Assembly: GCF_002127215.1 (NCBI RefSeq)
Contig: NZ_NFUT01000002.1
Span: 310,001-374,000, forward strand
Direction: 5' to 3'
Source of the DNA: Hydrogenophaga sp. IBVHS2
GTDB taxonomy: Bacteria > Pseudomonadota > Gammaproteobacteria > Burkholderiales > Burkholderiaceae_C
DNA length: 64,000 bases
Numbering within the stretch: the stretch's first letter is position 1; every line of letters starts with the position of its first letter. Shown here one piece after another: positions 50,037 through 61,643 of this stretch. The position numbers and the translations under genes are program-made. The notes under the pieces were generated by a model. It was not told the DNA's origin and searched no databases. It saw nothing but the letters and a program-made list of their open reading frames with translations.

Positions 50037-50115
50037 GGGGCGGTTCAGGGGAAGCCGGCAGTGTACCGGCGCCCCCTGCGCCCCATGGTCCGCAGGGGCA
50101 GGCTGGTGGTCCGGT

Positions 50116-51381
50116 TCAGCGGGCGCTGGCCGGCAGCACCAGGCCGCCGTGCAGGCGCGGCTGGCGGGCCTCGCCCCACTGCTGCACCGTCTCGGCCACG
50201 GCTTCGGCGGTGGCGGCCGACAGCGTCCAGCCGAGGTGGCCGTGGCCGGTGTTGTAGAACACGTTGGCGCGGCGGCCGGGGCCCACGCGCGGCATCATGT
50301 CCGGCATCATGGGCCGCAGGCCGGCCCAGGGCACCACCTGGCGGGTGCTCACGCCGGGGAAGCACTGGTTCACCCAGCGCACCAGCGGGGCGATGCGGTC
50401 GGCGCGGATGTCGCGGTTCACGCCGTTGAACTCGGCCGTGCCGGCCACCCGGAAGCGGCCGTCGCCCAGGCGGCTGGTCACCAGCTTGGTCTCGTCGTCC
50501 AGCAGGCTCACCGTGGGGGCGGCTTGCTGGCTGGCTTCATCGAGCAGGTTGACCGTGATGCTGTAGCCCTTGACCGGGTAGATGTTGACCCGGTCGCCCA
50601 GCTGGGCGGCCACATCGCGGCTGACCACACCGGCACAGACCACGATGCCGTCGAAGGTGCGCGGGCCGTCTTCGCCGGCGATCCACACCCGGGCCTTCTC
50701 GCCGTCGCTCTGCACCTTCGTCACTTCGACGCCGCAGACCATCTTCGCGCCGCGCTTCTCGGCGGCCTGGGCCAGGCCGTTGGTGTAGCGGTGGATGTCG
50801 CCGGTGGCGTCGCTCTCGGTGTAGAAGCCGCCGTAGTAGGAGCCGGCCAGCGTGGGTTCGATGGCCTTCATTTCTTCGGGGGTCACCGCGCGGCGCGGCA
50901 GGCCGCCTTCGGCCAGCAGCTCGCTCACCCGGGCGGCGTGTTCGAAGCCGTCGCGGTGGCGGTAGATGTGCAGGATGCCGGCCTTCTTGACATCGAAGTC
51001 GATGCCCTCGGCCTCGGCCCAGCCGAACAGGTGTTCGCGTGCCGCAATCGCCAGCCTGGCGGTGGCCACGGTGTTCTGCCGGTAACGCGGGATGCTGGCC
51101 GCGAACTCGGCAAACCAGCTCAGCTTGTGCCAGCTCGGGCGCGGGTTGACCAGCAGCGGTGCATCGGGCCGGAACATCCACTTCAGGCCCTTCCACAGGG
51201 TGGAGGGGTGGGTCCAGGTCTCGGCGTTGCTGGCCGAGAGTTGGCCGCCGTTGGCGAACGAGGTTTCCATCGCCGGGTAGCGGTGGCGCTCGAACAGGGT
51301 GACGGAAAAACCGCGGCGGGTCAGGGCATAGGCGGTGGTGACACCGGTGATGCCGCCGCCGATGATGGCGATCGAAGGCAT
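50116..51381 (-). CDS. dadA: D-amino acid dehydrogenase, glycine-riboswitch controlled
   Basis: FAD-dependent oxidase/dehydrogenase of the DadA/glycine-oxidase group; 421 residues. Opens IAIIGGGITGVTTAYALTRRG, has SFANGGQLSASNAETW and NTGHGHLGWTLSAATA at the FAD site. DadA passes electrons from D-alanine and other D-amino acids to the respiratory chain. A tandem glycine riboswitch in its leader suggests that glycine is a substrate, product or signal. Start ATG with GGAG 8 bases upstream. Confidence 0.92.
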   Translation of the reverse strand: MPSIAIIGGGITGVTTAYALTRRGFSVTLFERHRYPAMETSFANGGQLSASNAETWTHPSTLWKGLKWMFRPDAPLLVNPRPSWHKLSWFAEFAASIPRYRQNTVATARLAIAAREHLFGWAEAEGIDFDVKKAGILHIYRHRDGFEHAARVSELLAEGGLPRRAVTPEEMKAIEPTLAGSYYGGFYTESDATGDIHRYTNGLAQAAEKRGAKMVCGVEVTKVQSDGEKARVWIAGEDGPRTFDGIVVCAGVVSRDVAAQLGDRVNIYPVKGYSITVNLLDEASQQAAPTVSLLDDETKLVTSRLGDGRFRVAGTAEFNGVNRDIRADRIAPLVRWVNQCFPGVSTRQVVPWAGLRPMMPDMMPRVGPGRRANVFYNTGHGHLGWTLSAATAEAVAETVQQWGEARQPRLHGGLVLPASAR

Positions 51382-51404
51382 GGATCAGGCTCCAGAAACG
51401 TCAT

Positions 51405-51628
51405 GGGGGAATGGGTCCGCCCGACCCGGATGGCCTGGCGGACGCCCCCTCTGTTTGGAACCTGAGAGATTCATGGCACGCGGGGTGCCACTTGCTCCTG
51501 CGGTGTGTCCGTGGACGAAACGGACCGCTCTTCAGAGTGTGTCTGACGGCACCGACCGGTCCTGGGGCCTGAGAGTTTCCGGGGCGGTTGCTCCTTCGGC
51601 GCCGGCCTGTGGCCGGGCTCTCCCGATG
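51405..51628 (-). ncRNA. Tandem glycine riboswitch with expression platform, dadA leader
   Basis: Read on the minus strand. Aptamer 1 (about 51625-51552) has GGGAGAG, GCCGAAGGAGCAA and ACTCTCAGG. Aptamer 2 (about 51545-51449) has CTGAAGAGCG, GCAGGAGCAAG and ATCTCTCAGG. A long stem follows (GGGGG-C-GTCCGCC paired with GGCGGAC and CCCCC, 51450-51405) with no T-tract, so it probably acts on translation or by Rho, not as an intrinsic terminator. The 309-bp gap between tctC and dadA is thus almost filled by this element. Confidence 0.9.
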
Positions 51629-51690
51629 CGGTGCCCTCCCGAAGGAGGAGCCACGAGTTTAACCGTGGCGGGTGGGGTATGGATCCCGGT

Positions 51691-52680
51691 TTATTGCGCC
51701 TGCAGGTTGATGGAGCGGGCGATGCCGCGGAACTGGGTGATGCCGTCCGCATAGGCCTTGCCCACGGCGGTCAGCGGCAGGGGTGCGGCCACCAGCTGGC
51801 TGTTGTTCTCCAGCTGGGTGCGCACGGCCGGATCCGACAGCGTGTCGGTGATGGCCTTGTGCAGCGCGGTCACCACCGGCTCGGGCGTGTCCTTGCGCAC
51901 GAAGTAGCCGGTCCAAATGTTGAACTGGAAGTCCTTGAGCGCCTTGCTCTCGCTGATGGCCGGGTAGTCCTTCACGCCGTCGAGCCGCTGGCCGTTGAGC
52001 ATGGCCAGCACCTTGACCCGGCCCTGCTTGTGCATCTCGTCGTACTTGCGGCCGTAGGGTGCGAGGAAGATGTCGACCTGACCGCCCATGAGGTCCTGAT
52101 CGGCCGGGGCCGCGCCCTTGTAGGGGATGTGGATCATGGGAATGCCGGTGACCTTGGACAGGTGCTCGCCCAGCAGGTGGTAGAACGAGCCCGGCCCGAC
52201 GCTGGCAAAGGTGATGGGACGGCCGGCCGCTGCCGCCTTGCGGGCGTGTTCCAGCAGCTCATCCACATTGTTGGCGGGAATGTCCTTGCGGGCCACGAAG
52301 GCGATCTGCGCGGTGGCGATCATCTGCACCAGCCGGAAGTCCTCGCTCTTGAACTTGATGGAGCCGATGGCCAGCGGCGCCAGGATCAGCTCGTTGGGCG
52401 AGCCCTGGAACACCACATGGCCGTCGGCCGGCTGCGACAGCAGCTTCTGGGCCGCGATGGATCCGCTGGCGCCACCCAGGTTCTCCACGATCACCGGCTG
52501 GCCGAGGGACCTGGACAGCGCGTTGTTCACGCTGCGGGCGATCACGTCCGACAGGCCGCCGGCCGGGTAGGGCACCAGCAGCGTGACCGGGCGGTTGGGA
52601 AAGGTCTGGGCCGATGCGGCGGCGCAGCCCGCCAGCAGCAGGCCGGCCAGCAGCGGGCGAAGGCGTTGAATGACGTTCAT
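51691..52680 (-). CDS. Bug/TctC-family solute-binding protein
   Basis: 329 residues, periplasmic receptor of the tripartite tricarboxylate transporter class. N-terminal hydrophobic segment ends LLLAGCAAASAQ: LAGC fits a lipobox, so it may be a lipoprotein instead of a freely soluble receptor. The TctC fold follows: NRPVTLLVPYPAGGLSD, VENLGGASGSIA, HIPYKGAAPADQDLMGGQVD. No TctA/TctB membrane genes are nearby (orphan receptor, common in Burkholderiales). GAGGAG precedes ATG. 17 bp after the M20 gene, so likely one unit; ligand may be an N-acylated amino acid. Confidence 0.93.
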   Translation of the reverse strand: MNVIQRLRPLLAGLLLAGCAAASAQTFPNRPVTLLVPYPAGGLSDVIARSVNNALSRSLGQPVIVENLGGASGSIAAQKLLSQPADGHVVFQGSPNELILAPLAIGSIKFKSEDFRLVQMIATAQIAFVARKDIPANNVDELLEHARKAAAAGRPITFASVGPGSFYHLLGEHLSKVTGIPMIHIPYKGAAPADQDLMGGQVDIFLAPYGRKYDEMHKQGRVKVLAMLNGQRLDGVKDYPAISESKALKDFQFNIWTGYFVRKDTPEPVVTALHKAITDTLSDPAVRTQLENNSQLVAAPLPLTAVGKAYADGITQFRGIARSINLQAQ

Positions 52681-52697
52681 GGCAGTCTCCTCGTTTC

Positions 52698-53906
52698 TCA
52701 GGGTTGGGGGGAAAGCAGGTCTTCTGCCAGCGCCACCCAGTAGCGGGCGCCGGTGGGTATGTTGGCATCGTTGAAGTCGTAGCCGGGGTTGTGGACCATG
52801 CACGCGCCGTGCTGGTCGCCCGCGCCGTTGCCGATCAGCAGGTAGCTGCCGGGCACGCGCTGCAGCATGAAGGCGAAGTCTTCGCTGCCGGTGAGCATGG
52901 GGCCCTCGGCCTGCACCTGGTCGGCCGGGAAATGGCGCTGCGCCACCGCCAGTGCGCGCCGGGTCTGCTGCGCGTCGTTGACCAGCACCGCATAGCCGGG
53001 ACGCCAGTCGATGTGTGCCTGCACGCCGAAGCTCTGCGCCTGCGCGGCCACCAGCTCGCGGATGCGCTGCTCCAGCAGCGTGCGCACGGCGGGGTCGAGG
53101 GCGCGCACGCTGAGCTCCAGCCGCACCGCGTCGGGGATCACGTTGTTGGCCTTGCCGCCCTCGATGGCGCCCACGGTGATCACCGCCGGCTGCAGCGGAT
53201 CGACGTTGCGCGACACCACCGTCTGAAGTGCCAGCACCACCGAAGCGGCGGCCACGATGGGGTCATTGGCGCGGTGCGGCATGGCGCCGTGACCCCCGGT
53301 GCCCTGCAGGGTGATGGTGGCGTAATCGGACGAGGCCATCATGGGCCCGCTGCGGAACACCAGATGGCCTTGCGGCACCCCCGGCATGTTGTGCATGGCA
53401 AAGACCGCGTCGCACGGGAAGCGCTCGAACAGGCCGTCTTCCATCATCTTCAGGGCGCCGCCCCCGCCTTCTTCGGCCGGCTGGAAGATCAGGTGCAGCG
53501 TGCCGTCAATGCGACCGTGCAGCGCCAAGTGCCGGGCGGCGGCCAGCAGCATGGCGGTGTGACCGTCGTGGCCGCAGGCGTGCATGCAGCCGGCATGCAC
53601 GCTGCTCCAGGCGGCCCCGCTGGCCTCGGTGATGGGCAGGGCGTCCATGTCGGCCCGCAGGCCGATGCAGCGCGTGCTGTCACCGCGCTGCAGCCGGCCC
53701 ACCACGCCGGTGCCGCCCACGCCCTCGGTCACGTGGTAGCCCCAGTGGCGCAGCTGCGCCGCCACCACGCCGGCGGTGCGGTGTTCGGCAAAGGCCAGCT
53801 CGGGATGGCGGTGCAGGTCCCGGCGCAAGGCCACGAACTCGGCGAACCCGCCCGGCACGGCTTCGGGTGCGGTGGCGGCGGTCGGTTCCAGGGCGGTGGT
53901 GCTCAC
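52698..53906 (-). CDS. M20 amidohydrolase (hippurate hydrolase-like)
   Basis: 402 residues. Metal-dependent N-acyl amino acid/peptide hydrolase: LRRDLHRHPELAF, LRADMDALPI, CMHACGHDGHTAML with the metal-binding Cys and His, FQPAEEGGGGA, and GGHGAMPHRANDP of the dimerisation domain. Family members release amino acids from hippurate (benzoylglycine), N-acetyl amino acids or IAA conjugates. It is divergent from a LysR regulator and first in a unit with the Bug receptor. Neighbouring glycine riboswitches make a glycine-releasing role attractive but unproven. Confidence 0.92.
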   Translation of the reverse strand: MSTTALEPTAATAPEAVPGGFAEFVALRRDLHRHPELAFAEHRTAGVVAAQLRHWGYHVTEGVGGTGVVGRLQRGDSTRCIGLRADMDALPITEASGAAWSSVHAGCMHACGHDGHTAMLLAAARHLALHGRIDGTLHLIFQPAEEGGGGALKMMEDGLFERFPCDAVFAMHNMPGVPQGHLVFRSGPMMASSDYATITLQGTGGHGAMPHRANDPIVAAASVVLALQTVVSRNVDPLQPAVITVGAIEGGKANNVIPDAVRLELSVRALDPAVRTLLEQRIRELVAAQAQSFGVQAHIDWRPGYAVLVNDAQQTRRALAVAQRHFPADQVQAEGPMLTGSEDFAFMLQRVPGSYLLIGNGAGDQHGACMVHNPGYDFNDANIPTGARYWVALAEDLLSPQP

Positions 53907-53960
53907 GGCGGTTCTCCGGATGAAGTTTTCTGCATGCTAGGTCCGACAAAAACCCAAGTC

Positions 53961-53990
53961 CAATGCATTGCAAGTCAATAATCGATGCAT
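53961..53990. promoter_or_regulatory. LysR-type operator region
   Basis: ATTG-CAAGT-CAAT (53967-53979) fits T-N11-A from 53968 to 53980. The perfect CAATGCATTG (53961-53970) and ATGCAT (53985-53990) flank it. It lies between the divergent lysR and M20 genes. Confidence 0.55.
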
Positions 53991-54006
53991 TCGAGTGGAG
54001 GTTTTC

Positions 54007-54915
54007 ATGACGCTCACCCAGCTTCGCCATCTGGTCGGCCTGGCCCAGGCCGGCTCCTTTGCCCAGGCGGCGCGCCTGCTGTTCCTGACCCAGCCGGCGC
54101 TCAGCCGCAGCATCCAGGCGCTGGAAGACGAGCTGGGTGCGCCCCTGTTCGACCGCCTGGGCCGGCGCATTGCCCTCACCCCGCTGGGTCAGGAGGTGCT
54201 GGAGCGGGCCCGTCGGCTGGTCTCCGAGGCCGAGGCCCTCAAGCAGGTCAGCCAGGGCTTGCAGGCCGGCCTGATCGGTCGGCTGCGGGTGGGCTTGAGT
54301 TCGGCGCCCGGCGTGCTGCTGTCACGCCCCTTGCTGGCCCACATGGCCCGGCACCACCCGCGCCTGCAGGTGGAGATTTCGCGCGGCAACACCTCGGTGC
54401 TGATCGATGCGCTGCGCGAGCAGCGGCTGGACGCGGCCGTGGTCGACGTGCGCTCGGTGCGGCCGGCGGCCGATCTGCGGATCGATCAGGTCTTCGAGCT
54501 GTCGGCCGGCTTTCTGGTGCGGCCCGGTCATCCCCTGCTGCGCCGGCGCAAGGCGCTGTCGTTCGGCGATGTGCTGGCCTATCCCATGGCCTCCACCCCG
54601 CTGAGCGACGAGGTGGCCCGGCTGCTGATGGCCCGGTACGGCGCGCAGGCCAACCCGGACGACTGCGTCACCCTGCGCAGCGACGAGACCCACCACCTGG
54701 TGGAGGTGGCCCGCCACAGCGATGTGGTGGTGCTCACGGTGTGCGCTGCCGCACCGGGGCTGGTGCCGGTGCCGCTGCAGCCGGCCTTCGATGCCACCGG
54801 CCGCTTCGGCATGGTCACGCTGGCGCGGCGTTCGGCCGCACCGGCCTTGCGCATCGTGCGCGAGGCGTTGCCGTCCTGGCTGCCGGCCGACGCGGTGTCG
54901 GCCGGCCCCGCGTGA
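54007..54915 (+). CDS. LysR-family transcriptional regulator
   Basis: 302 residues. N-terminal helix-turn-helix QLRHLVGLAQAGSFAQAARLLF and LTQPALSRSIQALEDELG; the C-terminal two-lobed effector domain begins near residue 90. Probably controls the divergent M20-Bug unit; the effector may be its substrate. GGAGG 6 bases before ATG sets the start. Its end is 6 bp from convergent gcvP. Confidence 0.93.
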   Translation: MTLTQLRHLVGLAQAGSFAQAARLLFLTQPALSRSIQALEDELGAPLFDRLGRRIALTPLGQEVLERARRLVSEAEALKQVSQGLQAGLIGRLRVGLSSAPGVLLSRPLLAHMARHHPRLQVEISRGNTSVLIDALREQRLDAAVVDVRSVRPAADLRIDQVFELSAGFLVRPGHPLLRRRKALSFGDVLAYPMASTPLSDEVARLLMARYGAQANPDDCVTLRSDETHHLVEVARHSDVVVLTVCAAAPGLVPVPLQPAFDATGRFGMVTLARRSAAPALRIVREALPSWLPADAVSAGPA

Positions 54916-54921
54916 GGCGGC

Positions 54922-57834
<2,913 letters not shown>

Positions 57835-57871
57835 GGCGGTGTCCTGCGGGGTGGTGAAGAGCGGAGGGGGA

Positions 57872-58243
57872 TCAGGCGTTGGCCGAGAAGGCGTCGTAGG
57901 CGGTCTTGTCGAGCAGGGCGTCGAGCTGCGACGGCTGCGACAGGCGCACCTTGAAGAACCAGCCGGCGGCCAGCGGGTCGCTGTTGGCCAGCGACGGGTC
58001 GGCGCGCAGGGCCTCGTTCACTTCCACCACCTCGCCGCTGACCGGCATGTAGACGTCGGCGGCGGCCTTGACCGACTCGACCACGCCGGCCACGTCCTTC
58101 TGGTTGAAGCTGCGGCCCACCTCGGGCAGGTCGACGAACACCACGTCGCCCAGCGCGTCCTGCGCATGGTGGGTGATGCCGACGATGGCGATGTCGCCAT
58201 CCACGGTGATCCATTCGTGGTCTTCGGTGTACTTGGTGGTCAT
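57872..58243 (-). CDS. gcvH: Glycine cleavage system H protein
   Basis: 123 residues. Lipoyl carrier shuttling aminomethyl from P to T protein. Lipoylation lysine in [10 protein letters not shown] and the GWFFKVRL segment. Opens [18 protein letters not shown] 6 bases before ATG. Between gcvT (43 bp) and gcvP. Confidence 0.97.
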   Translation of the reverse strand: MTTKYTEDHEWITVDGDIAIVGITHHAQDALGDVVFVDLPEVGRSFNQKDVAGVVESVKAAADVYMPVSGEVVEVNEALRADPSLANSDPLAAGWFFKVRLSQPSQLDALLDKTAYDAFSANA

Positions 58244-58286
58244 GTCGGGCTCCTGGTGAAGAAAGTAGGGGAACGAAAACCGGCGT

Positions 58287-59423
58287 TCAGCCGCGGTGAT
58301 AACGATTGGGCACGAAGGGCATGGCGCTCACGCGCATGGGCACCGGCTTGCCGCGCACGATGGCCAGCACCCGGGTGCCGACAGCGGCGTGCGAGGGTGG
58401 CACCATGCCCATGGCAATCGGCGTCTGGGTGGTGGGGCCGAGCAGGCCGCTGGTGACCTCGCCCAGGCTCTGGCCGGCTTCGTCCTGCAGGGGGGTGTGT
58501 TCGCGCACCGGCACGCGCTCTTCGGCCACCAGGCCCACGCGCACGCGGGCGAGCGGCACGGTGCCGTCGAGCTGGCCCAGCACCACCTCGGCACCGGGGA
58601 AGACGCCGGCCCGTGCACCACCGGTGCGGCGCACCTTCTGCAGCGCCCAGTTCAGGCCGGCTTCGACGGGGGTGATGCCGGGGTCGATGTCGTTGCCGTG
58701 CAGGCACAGACCGGCTTCCAGCCGCAGCGAGTTGCGTGCACCCAGACCCACCGGCTTGACTTCGGGTTGCGCCAGCAGGGCGCGGGCAAAGGCGTCGGTG
58801 ACGTCGGCCGGCAGCGAGATCTCGAAACCGTCCTCGCCGGTGTAGCCGCTGCGGGTCACGAACAGGTCGGCCCCGTTCCAGACAAAGGCCGCGCCGGTCA
58901 TGAACACCAGCGCCTCCACGCCGGGCAGCAGGCGCTGCAGCGCGGTCACGGCCTGCGGGCCTTGCAGGGCCAGCAGGCCCCGGTCGAACTGGGCGGTGAT
59001 CTGGCAGCGCTGACCGATGCGTGCCTGCAGGTGGGCCAGATCGGCCTGCTTGTTGGCGCCGTTGACCACCAGGAACAGGTCGCCACCGCCAGCGATGTCG
59101 CGGTTGACGAACATCAGGTCGTCCAGGATGCCGCCCTGCTCATTGAGCAGCAGGCCGTAGCGCTGGCGGTTGACGCCCAGGCCGATCACATCGACCGGCA
59201 TCACCGACTCCAGGGCGGCTGCAGCGTCGGCGCCACGGATCGAGATCTGGCCCATGTGCGATACATCGAACAGGCCGGCGGCGCTGCGGGTGTGCAGGTG
59301 CTCGGCCATCAGGCCGGCGGGGTATTGCACCGGCATGCTGTAGCCGGCGAACGGCACCATGCGGGCGCCGAGTTCAAGGTGCAGTGCGTGCAGCGGGGTG
59401 TGGAGCAGGGCAGGGTCGGACAC
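58287..59423 (-). CDS. gcvT: Aminomethyltransferase, glycine cleavage T protein
   Basis: 378 residues, transfers the aminomethyl carbon to tetrahydrofolate. Motifs [52 protein letters not shown]. Start is GTG at 59423 (no ATG nearby); it has no strong SD and lies inside a sequence able to pair with the RNA just behind the riboswitch. First gene of the gcvTHP operon, controlled by a tandem glycine riboswitch. Confidence 0.96.
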   Translation of the reverse strand: MSDPALLHTPLHALHLELGARMVPFAGYSMPVQYPAGLMAEHLHTRSAAGLFDVSHMGQISIRGADAAAALESVMPVDVIGLGVNRQRYGLLLNEQGGILDDLMFVNRDIAGGGDLFLVVNGANKQADLAHLQARIGQRCQITAQFDRGLLALQGPQAVTALQRLLPGVEALVFMTGAAFVWNGADLFVTRSGYTGEDGFEISLPADVTDAFARALLAQPEVKPVGLGARNSLRLEAGLCLHGNDIDPGITPVEAGLNWALQKVRRTGGARAGVFPGAEVVLGQLDGTVPLARVRVGLVAEERVPVREHTPLQDEAGQSLGEVTSGLLGPTTQTPIAMGMVPPSHAAVGTRVLAIVRGKPVPMRVSAMPFVPNRYHRG

Positions 59424-59490
59424 GGCAGCGGGATTCCAGGCGGGCAGGCCCTGACGGGCGAAACACGGCCCACCCCCGGTGCTGCCGTGT
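59420..59490 (-). promoter_or_regulatory. Alternative-pairing expression platform before gcvT
   Basis: In the transcript, ACACGGCAGC (59490-59481) is perfectly complementary to GCTGCCGTGT (59429-59420), which contains the GTG start (59423-59421). Its first seven bases can instead pair with GCCGTGT (59469-59463). The two pairings exclude each other, so the aptamer may free or hide the start codon. Confidence 0.65.
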
Positions 59491-59497
59491 GCTGCCC

Positions 59498-59708
59498 CAC
59501 TGTCCGCTCTACCTGAGAGATTCGCCCGGGCGATGCCGCGCTTGCTCCTTCGGTGGGCCGCATCGGGTGCGGCCTCTCTCCAGGGGGGAACAGCCGCCTC
59601 GCGGCGGCTGGCTGCCAGTCCTTTTGCCTGAGCGTTCAGGGCCTCGTTCCCGGGGAAGCGGACCTCCTGCGCCTTCGGCGGCCCCGGCTGGCGGGGCTCT
59701 CTCCTGAC
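59498..59708 (-). ncRNA. Tandem glycine riboswitch, gcvT leader
   Basis: Minus strand. Aptamer 1 (about 59706-59612) has GGAGAGAGCCCC, GCCGAAGGCGCAGGAGG and GAACGCTCAGGCAAAAGGACTG. Aptamer 2 (about 59583-59498) has TGGAGAGAGGCC, CACCGAAGGAGCAAG and AATCTCTCAGG. The linker holds a stable hairpin CAGCCGC/GCGGCTG (59611-59592). These are the sequences of glycine riboswitch aptamers known from gcv leaders. It occupies most of the 385-bp gap 59424-59808. Confidence 0.95.
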
Positions 59709-59808
59709 AAGCCCTGAAGTTTATCCGACGATTCGCCGCCGGGCCGCCCCAAGGCGAATCAGCCCCCTCGGGGGGAAGCGACCCGCGCAGCGGTGGAGCG
59801 TGGGGGCG

Positions 59809-61494
59809 TCACATGCCGGCGTAGTTGGGGCCGCCACCGCCTTCGGGGGTCACCCAGACGATGTTCTGGGTCGGGTCCTTGATGTCGCAGGTCTTGCAGT
59901 GCACGCAGTTCTGGGCATTGATCTGCAGGCGGTCGGCCCCGTCGTCGGCCTTGAAGTATTCGTACACGCCGGCCGGGCAGTAGCGGCTCTCGGGTCCGGC
60001 GTACCTGGCCAGATTGATCTGCACCGGCACCGTGCTGTTCTTGAGCGTCAGGTGGGCCGGCTGGTTCTCTTCGTGGTTGGTGTTGGACACGAACACGCTG
60101 GAGAGCCGGTCGAAGGTGAGTTTGCCGTCCGGCTTGGGGTAGCTGATCTGCGGCATCTCGGCCGCCGGGCGCAGGCGGGTGTGGTCCGCCTCGGTGCGGT
60201 GGATGGTCCAGGGCGGGCTCTTCATGCCGAGCTTGGGCAGCAGCCACTGCTCGATGCCGGTCATGAGCGCACCCACGGTGTTGCCCTTCTTGAACCACTG
60301 CTTGAAGTTGCGCGAGCCTTCCAGTTCTTCCTTGAGCCAGCTCTGCTCGAAGGCGGCCGGGTAGGCCTCGAGCTCGTCGCCGCTGCGGCCGGCCACCAGG
60401 GCGTCGAAGGCGGCTTCGGCGCACAGCATGCCGGTCTTGATGGCCGCATGGCTGCCCTTGATGCGGGCGGCGTTCAGGTAGCCGGCGTCACAGCCCACCA
60501 GGGCGCCGCCGGGGAACACGGTGCGCGGCAGGCTCAGGATGCCGCCGGCGGTGATGGCGCGGGCACCATAGCCCAGTCGCTTGCCGCCCTCGATGTGGGC
60601 GCGGATGGCCGGGTGGGTCTTCCAGCGCTGCATTTCCTCGAACGGGCTGAGCCAGGGGTTCTGGTAGTCCAGGCCGGTGACGAAGCCCAGGGTGACCTTG
60701 TTGCCTTCCAGGTGGTACAGGAAGCCGCCGCCGTAGGTGCTGTTGTCCATGGGCCAGCCGGCGGTGTGCACCACGCGGCCGGGCTGGGCCTTCTCGGGCG
60801 GCACTTCCCAGAGTTCCTTGATGCCGATCGCATAGCTCTGCGGGTCCTTGCCGGCATCGAGCTGGAAGCGGGCGATCAGCTGCTTGCCCAGGTGACCGCG
60901 CGCACCTTCGGCGAACACGGTGTACTTGGCCAGCAGCTCCATGCCGAGCTGGAAGCTGTCGGTGGGCTCGCCGTCCTTGCCCAGGCCCTGGTGGCCGGTG
61001 GCCACGCCGCGCACCGAACCATCGTCGGCGTACAGCACCTCGGCCGCGGTGAAGCCCGGGAAGATCTCCACACCCAGGGCCTCGGCCTGCTCGCCCAGCC
61101 ACTTGGTGACGGCACCCAGGCTGATGACGTAGTTGCCGTCGTTGTGGAAGCAGCCCGGCACCAGCCAGTCGGGCGTGCGGGTGGCCGAGTGCTCTTTCAG
61201 GAACAGCACGTCGTCGCCGGTCACCGGCTGGTTCAGCGGGGCGCCGCGTTCCTTCCAGTCGGGGAAGAGCTCGGTGATGGCGCGCGGGTCCATGACGGCG
61301 CCCGAGAGGATGTGGGCGCCCGGCTCGGAGCCTTTCTCCAGCACGCACACGCTCACCTCATGGCCACGCTCGGCGGCGAGCTGCTTGAGGCGGATGGCGG
61401 TGGACAGGCCGGCCGGGCCGCCACCGACCACCACCACGTCGTATTCCATGGCCTCCCGGGGACCGAACTGGGCCAGGATCTCGTCGTGCGTCAT
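59809..61494 (-). CDS. Electron-transfer flavoprotein-ubiquinone oxidoreductase
   Basis: 561 residues. Passes electrons from ETF (fatty acid, branched amino acid and dimethylglycine oxidation) to ubiquinone. FAD motif YDVVVVGGGPAGLSTAIRL; membrane-associated region with YGGGFLYHLEGNKVTLGF; C-terminal 4Fe-4S cluster CVHCKTCDIKDP plus an upstream Cys (SRYCPAG). Length and domain order are normal for ETF-QO. Divergent from the SDR gene; the shared gap has a TetR-type palindrome. Confidence 0.96.
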   Translation of the reverse strand: MTHDEILAQFGPREAMEYDVVVVGGGPAGLSTAIRLKQLAAERGHEVSVCVLEKGSEPGAHILSGAVMDPRAITELFPDWKERGAPLNQPVTGDDVLFLKEHSATRTPDWLVPGCFHNDGNYVISLGAVTKWLGEQAEALGVEIFPGFTAAEVLYADDGSVRGVATGHQGLGKDGEPTDSFQLGMELLAKYTVFAEGARGHLGKQLIARFQLDAGKDPQSYAIGIKELWEVPPEKAQPGRVVHTAGWPMDNSTYGGGFLYHLEGNKVTLGFVTGLDYQNPWLSPFEEMQRWKTHPAIRAHIEGGKRLGYGARAITAGGILSLPRTVFPGGALVGCDAGYLNAARIKGSHAAIKTGMLCAEAAFDALVAGRSGDELEAYPAAFEQSWLKEELEGSRNFKQWFKKGNTVGALMTGIEQWLLPKLGMKSPPWTIHRTEADHTRLRPAAEMPQISYPKPDGKLTFDRLSSVFVSNTNHEENQPAHLTLKNSTVPVQINLARYAGPESRYCPAGVYEYFKADDGADRLQINAQNCVHCKTCDIKDPTQNIVWVTPEGGGGPNYAGM

Positions 61495-61588
61495 GGGGGA
61501 TCTCGCAGAGAATAAGGGGGTTGATCGGACACCGGCGGGCGTATGCCCCTGTCACCGGCCGGACCGCATTCTATGCGGCGCCCGCACA

Positions 61589-61612
61589 AAATCGAACGGT
61601 CGTTCTTATTTT
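61589..61612. promoter_or_regulatory. TetR-type palindrome between etf-QO and SDR genes
   Basis: GAACGGTCGTTC (61594-61605) is a perfect 12-bp dyad, with AAAAT and ATTTT flanks extending the symmetry. It lies 89 bp upstream of the ETF-QO start and 39 bp before the SDR start. GAACG-N2-CGTTC is typical of TetR regulators of lipid catabolism; no TetR gene lies in the window. Confidence 0.6.
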
Positions 61613-61643
61613 CCCCTTCCTTCAACGTCCCAGGAGACCTTCC

